Source: Eragrostis nindensis
Taxonomy: Eukaryota; Streptophyta; Magnoliopsida; Poales; Poaceae
Assembly (NCBI GenBank): GCA_012490785.1
Contig: JAAXCT010000792.1
Span: 266,331-330,330, forward strand
Reading direction: 5' to 3'
DNA: 64,000 bases
A model generated the notes under the pieces. The model made no database searches. It saw only the letters and a program-made list of their open reading frames with translations, and had not been told where the DNA came from. The translations under genes and the position numbers were made by a program. This document shows positions 60,501-64,000 of this stretch, one piece after another (position 1 is the stretch's first letter; each line of letters opens with the position of its first letter).

Positions 60501-63500
60501 CTGGTCTGCAGTTTTCACTGAAGTTTAGAATTGCAGAAGCAGCATGTGCCTGAACTCAAAGGAAAACAAACCAAGGGTTAGATCATTCCTCATTGGTCAG
60601 CTGATTACGACTGAGGGTGCAGATGTGGCAGGCAATAACAGTGATCCAAGCATGCAGTGTTATATTTCTTTGTGATGTTGCCGATTTTGTGAATCCAGGC
60701 CAGAGATTCATTTAGTAGAAATGTAAAACTTTCTATTGAACTACTACAAAATTTCAGGTAGCAGAAGTGTGAAAACGAACCTAGAAGCAGTCGCGTCACA
60801 CCTACAGGACTAATCCTCCAATAGCAAACAAGCATAAAATCATCGACGGGTCAAATTGAAACATAAATGCAATGAATTAGGTAGCGTTTGGATGCAAATA
60901 ATAGGGCTATTATGCACTGTAGCTTGTCACATCAATACTTCCGGCACGATTTATGTGTACTAAACAAAGCAAATCACAAAACTAAGTCCAGGACCCCCCC
61001 TCTATTTCGCGAGACGAACGCAATGAGGGTAATTAAGCCGCGATTAGACGATGGTTACTGTAGCATCACTGTGTCAAAACATTGATTAATTAGGCTCGTT
61101 AGATTCGTCTCGAAAAATAACGCCCGTCTGCAGAAAGGTTTTGCAATTAAATTTTATTTAGTACCCTTAAATAGGAAGATTCTTTTTACTTTAGAGGGTA
61201 GAACTTTAGAGGGCTCTTTAGAGCCCTCATCCGAACGCTACCTTAGTCCTTTTTGGAAAGGTGTGTATAGGGCATTAAGGCTACTCTACCATGAAATATC
61301 TTTTCATTAACATAAACACATGATCAATAACAAAGGCGGTATTTGACTACTCTACCATGGATATTGCATTGGATAGCTTGCGAGATAATTGAGCTTTGAG
61401 ATAAGGTAGGATGTGAGCTGAAGAAAAATCTCTCCGAATTCAAACAGTGCTAAGCGAGTTCCTTTATATACAACTTAATTTGTAAGTTATACACGATCTA
61501 CAAATAAGTAGAAGGAAGGAATAAAAGTACAAGACAACATTTCAAGAATAGATGATGAAACTAGGCCTCAAGCAGCATAAGATTGCTGCACCACATGACA
61601 GGTTGCACAAAATTAAGTATTTCCGTTCATCAAGCACGCACTTTGGTGGTTCATGTGCAATCCCTTTTTTTTGTGGATTAGTTACTTGCCATGGGTAAGA
61701 ATTATAAGCATACACTCTCTTCTAAAACTCTTTTCTTTTCTAATTTAGTGCCAAAGTCTGGCATGTCCCTCTCTATCTTTGCAAAGGGAAACCAATTACA
61801 TGTTTTCAGCACTGAAACACAACATATCTATCCCAAAATAGACTGGAAAATCAAAAGCATGATTTAACTCAAGGCATCCACATAGCACACATGAACTACT
61901 AAAAGGGTTGTAGTGATATTGTTAATAGTATGAGATAAAAAGTGATGACCAAACAACTCTCTACTCTCTAGGGCACATTCATACCCCTAGTAAGACATTA
62001 GATAACACACGACCTATTCAGTCATTGCAGCAGTAAACTTGATAAATCACACCGTGCCAACTCAATTAGGAAATAAGAAATGAACCATAGGTTATATTCA
62101 GAGGTCCGTGGGTTACAGGACGATCATTGCTTTGAGAAATAAAATAAACAACACGTTATATAGGGGGCAGTGCATGAGCAGATGGAATTGAAAAGTTTCA
62201 AATATTCAACAATCACTTGCCTGTACTCGTGGGTTCTGGAAATCATCCATGGCTGAAGCCAAAGCAGGCAGTAGAACGGCATGGTGCAATTGATTCTGCA
62301 ACTCAGGCCCAAGGTCTGTTGAGAGCTGCCCTACCGCATTTATTGCTGCCCACCTCACCGAGGATGAGGATCCTTGAAGGAGTTCAGCACCATCCCAACC
62401 ACCTGTTCCAGATTCTTAATCATCACCTTAGCAGAGCCCTCTGCAATCTGAGCTATCGTCACCAGTGCGGCATGCGTCTCTTCCACTCTTCAGAAGAGAA
62501 AAACGACGGGAGCAACTCAGCAGCCACAGGTAGAATTGTATTCCCACCAACAGCAATTGCCAAACGATCCAAACACTCCTGCGCGAAAACATAGCTTCCA
62601 GTTTCCCCAGCATCTTCCTCCTCGAAATTGCGGCATGCCATGCCGGTTCATCATGGACATCAAGCAACATTGTCATGAGCACGGCAAAGAGACGCCCAAC
62701 ATATCGCGGCAGCTTCCGCATCATCCCAGGCGCACGGTCCCTTGCCTCGGCTAGTGTAACAACAAATTCGACAGCAAGGTGGCGGGTGCCGTCCTCTAGT
62801 CCCGGTGCCTCAGCGATCTGCAGCATCGAGGCGACCACATCTGCCAGCTGGCGGCGCAAGAATCGCGGCTCTGCCCCGGCGAGCTCGATCATCATTTCCA
62901 GGGCCTCCTGCGCGGAGCCCTCATTCCCGCAATTGAGCGACTCGGCGAGGGCCCGCATCATGGCCGGGAGGAGGTCCTGGAACTGGTCGCGGTCAGCAGC
63001 GGAGGGGAGGGACTGGATGAGACTGATGGCGGCGTTGAGCCCCGCAACTCGGACGTCCGCGGAAGACGGATGGGAGAGCGCGGATAGGAGGAGCGCGTGG
63101 AGGTTGGGGAAGCCGGCGGCGAGGTGGGAGGCCAGCCGGGCCAGGATGTTGAGCGCCGACTCCAGCAGCGCCGGGGGTGAGGAAGGGGAGGCGATGGACT
63201 TGTAAAGGAATGTGAGGAGGTCGGGCCAAGCGTTGTTGGGCAGGAGGAAGGAGCCGAGCTCGGCGACGGCGTCGGAGAGCTTCTTCGTAACGGACCTAGG
63301 CAGCGCGGGCGCGGAGGCCGCGGAGAGGAGCAGCGCGCGGAGCGAGGACTGTGAGGCGGGCGAGAGCGCGGGGTAAACGAAGGACTGGGACGACGGGGCG
63401 ATGAGGCGGCGCAGCAGCACGGCGGCGATGGGCGCGGAGGGGTGCGCCGGCGAGAGCAGCAGGTGCGCGAGGCTCAGCGCGAGCGCGTCCGGGTGGGACG

Positions 63501-63645
63501 CCCGGAGCGCGTGGAACTGCCGCTCCGCCCGCGACCGCGCCTCGTTGGCCGGCGAGGTTAGGTCCGCGAGCAGCGCCGTCAGCGCCGCCGGGTCAGCGCC
63601 CAGCACCGCCGCCGCGTCCGCCTCCGCCTGCGCCTGCGGATCCAT
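54558..63645 (-). CDS. Importin-5/karyopherin-beta3-like nuclear import receptor (frame disturbed)
   Basis: A HEAT-repeat import receptor that carries cargo through the nuclear pore with Ran-GTP. Nineteen coding exons are visible, from MDPQAQAEADAAAVLGADPA (exon 1, 63645-62221) to the last exon (54722-54558, ending ALQSVLSS), about 1112 residues. Diagnostic segments are AHAASAILNFSENCRPDILT, ATACNMLCCYADELKEGFFP, an acidic SAGPEDENGESDDDG loop and CIFDDVAEHC. Exon order and splice phases are conserved throughout, and intron 1 uses a GC donor. The frame is broken by small indels: near 62472, 62358 and 62624 in exon 1 (each about one base), a compensating gain and loss near 59220 in exon 7 leaving a stop, and several in exon 11 (57460-57510). 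They cluster in short homopolymers, so sequence error is the likelier cause than true decay. Confidence 0.85.
55942..56299. mobile_element. Foldback element in an importin intron
   Basis: The left arm GTCCAAATTACTCCCCCAAC continuing through TTTAACCCCCTCCTTTC and ACACCTTTGCCTCTAAA is answered by an inverted right arm ending GGAGGGTATAATTTGGAC. Arms are about 130 bases each with a short centre. It lies between exons 16 and 17. A target duplication could not be fixed. This type of long inverted repeat is common in grass introns. Confidence 0.75.
60880..61242. mobile_element. Tourist-like MITE in importin intron 1
   Basis: The ends GGTAGCGTTTGGATG and inverted GGTAGCGTTCGGATG match at 14 of 15 bases and are flanked by TTA (60877-60879, 61243-61245). 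It is 363 bases long, without coding capacity, in the long first intron. Confidence 0.88.
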
Positions 63646-64000
63646 GGGGTTCTCCGGCGGCGGGGAGGATTCGCGGGGCCCGCGCGGGATTTTTTGGTTT
63701 TGGGGTGGTTTCGCGGGGGAAGGCGGGGGAATTTTGGGAGAGCGGAAGTTTAGCGGCGCGGAGAGGGCGGGCGGGCGGAGGGAGAGAGAACGGAGGAACT
63801 TCCGAGGGGGTGGGGGTGATGGAGTCGGGTACGAGTCGAGCCGGGCGGGCCGCGGACACTGGAGGGTGGTGCCGTGCTGGGAGACGGGACCCAGGGGCCA
63901 GGGTCTAGGATGGGGCCTTTTGTGCTGTCACAGTCGATGAGGAGTGGGCCCGTGATGATCATCAAAATCAGAGCAGCGCACGCCACGCTCACCTGCTAAT
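63646..64000. promoter_or_regulatory. Importin promoter and leader region
   Basis: GC-rich sequence upstream of the importin start with GGCGGG-type runs and no clear TATA box, as in many broadly expressed plant genes. Open frames on both strands are low-complexity and not supported. Confidence 0.45.

Noticed and set aside
1..64000. Bacterial-type defence, toxin or operon systems
   Set aside because: All genes are spliced or plant-specific eukaryotic families; no operon-like gene packing or prokaryotic signals were seen.

Overview
This is a nuclear window from a grass, most likely Oryza or a close relative. Genes carry many introns with GT-AG borders. First exons are very GC-rich while introns and spacers are AT-rich. 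MITEs of the Stowaway and Tourist type are dense, and larger PIF/Harbinger and Ping/Pong-like DNA transposons with TTA/TAA target duplications are present. Nothing bacterial, no CRISPR array and no recognisable tRNA or rRNA gene was seen.

Layout. 0.75-5.06 kb: a complete 4.3-kb PIF/Harbinger element with an intact two-exon transposase. 8.5-11.9 kb (+): an ERS-type ethylene receptor, five coding exons, 634 aa, with an intron and two tiny upstream ORFs in its leader. 13.9-16.2 kb (+): a six-exon plant protein of unknown function with one membrane helix. 17.0-17.5 kb (+): a small lysine-rich DUF1764 protein. 19.3-24.8 kb (-): mitochondrial citrate synthase, 19 exons, 472 aa. 26.2-33.8 kb: a transposon-rich block holding a lipoxygenase relic, an internally deleted Ping/Pong-like element, an ELO-like gene tail cut off at the element edge, and a TAA-flanked compound element carrying a peroxidase gene fragment with another element nested inside. 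34.8 kb (-): a possible 56-aa membrane protein. 36.7-39.0 kb (-): an intronless 781-aa PLS-type PPR protein. 39.4-41.3 kb (-): a three-exon plastid-type membrane protein. 42.2-43.5 kb: a local inverted and direct duplication interrupted by a Stowaway-like element. 45.1-47.5 kb (-): a seven-exon HAD pyrimidine-nucleotidase-like gene with a partly duplicated promoter. 49.1-50.0 kb: a diverged tandem repeat array. 50.9-53.3 kb (+): the splicing factor PRP18. 54.6-63.6 kb (-): a 19-exon importin-5/karyopherin-beta3 gene.

The genes are ordinary, independent eukaryotic loci and do not form a pathway or operon. Exon borders were read by hand. For the ethylene receptor, citrate synthase, the unknown protein, the plastid protein and the HAD gene, exon lengths add up to whole codons and the proteins have the expected lengths. 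In contrast, PRP18 and the importin each carry several one-base losses or gains, mostly in short homopolymers, which points to consensus errors (or recent decay) between about 51.6 and 62.7 kb.

I found no new multi-gene system. The most interesting signals are mobile-element events: a MITE sitting inside the PRP18 5' splice site, an element carrying a peroxidase exon, an ORF1-transposase deletion junction in a Ping/Pong relative, and a built-in empty site that documents a Stowaway-like insertion.
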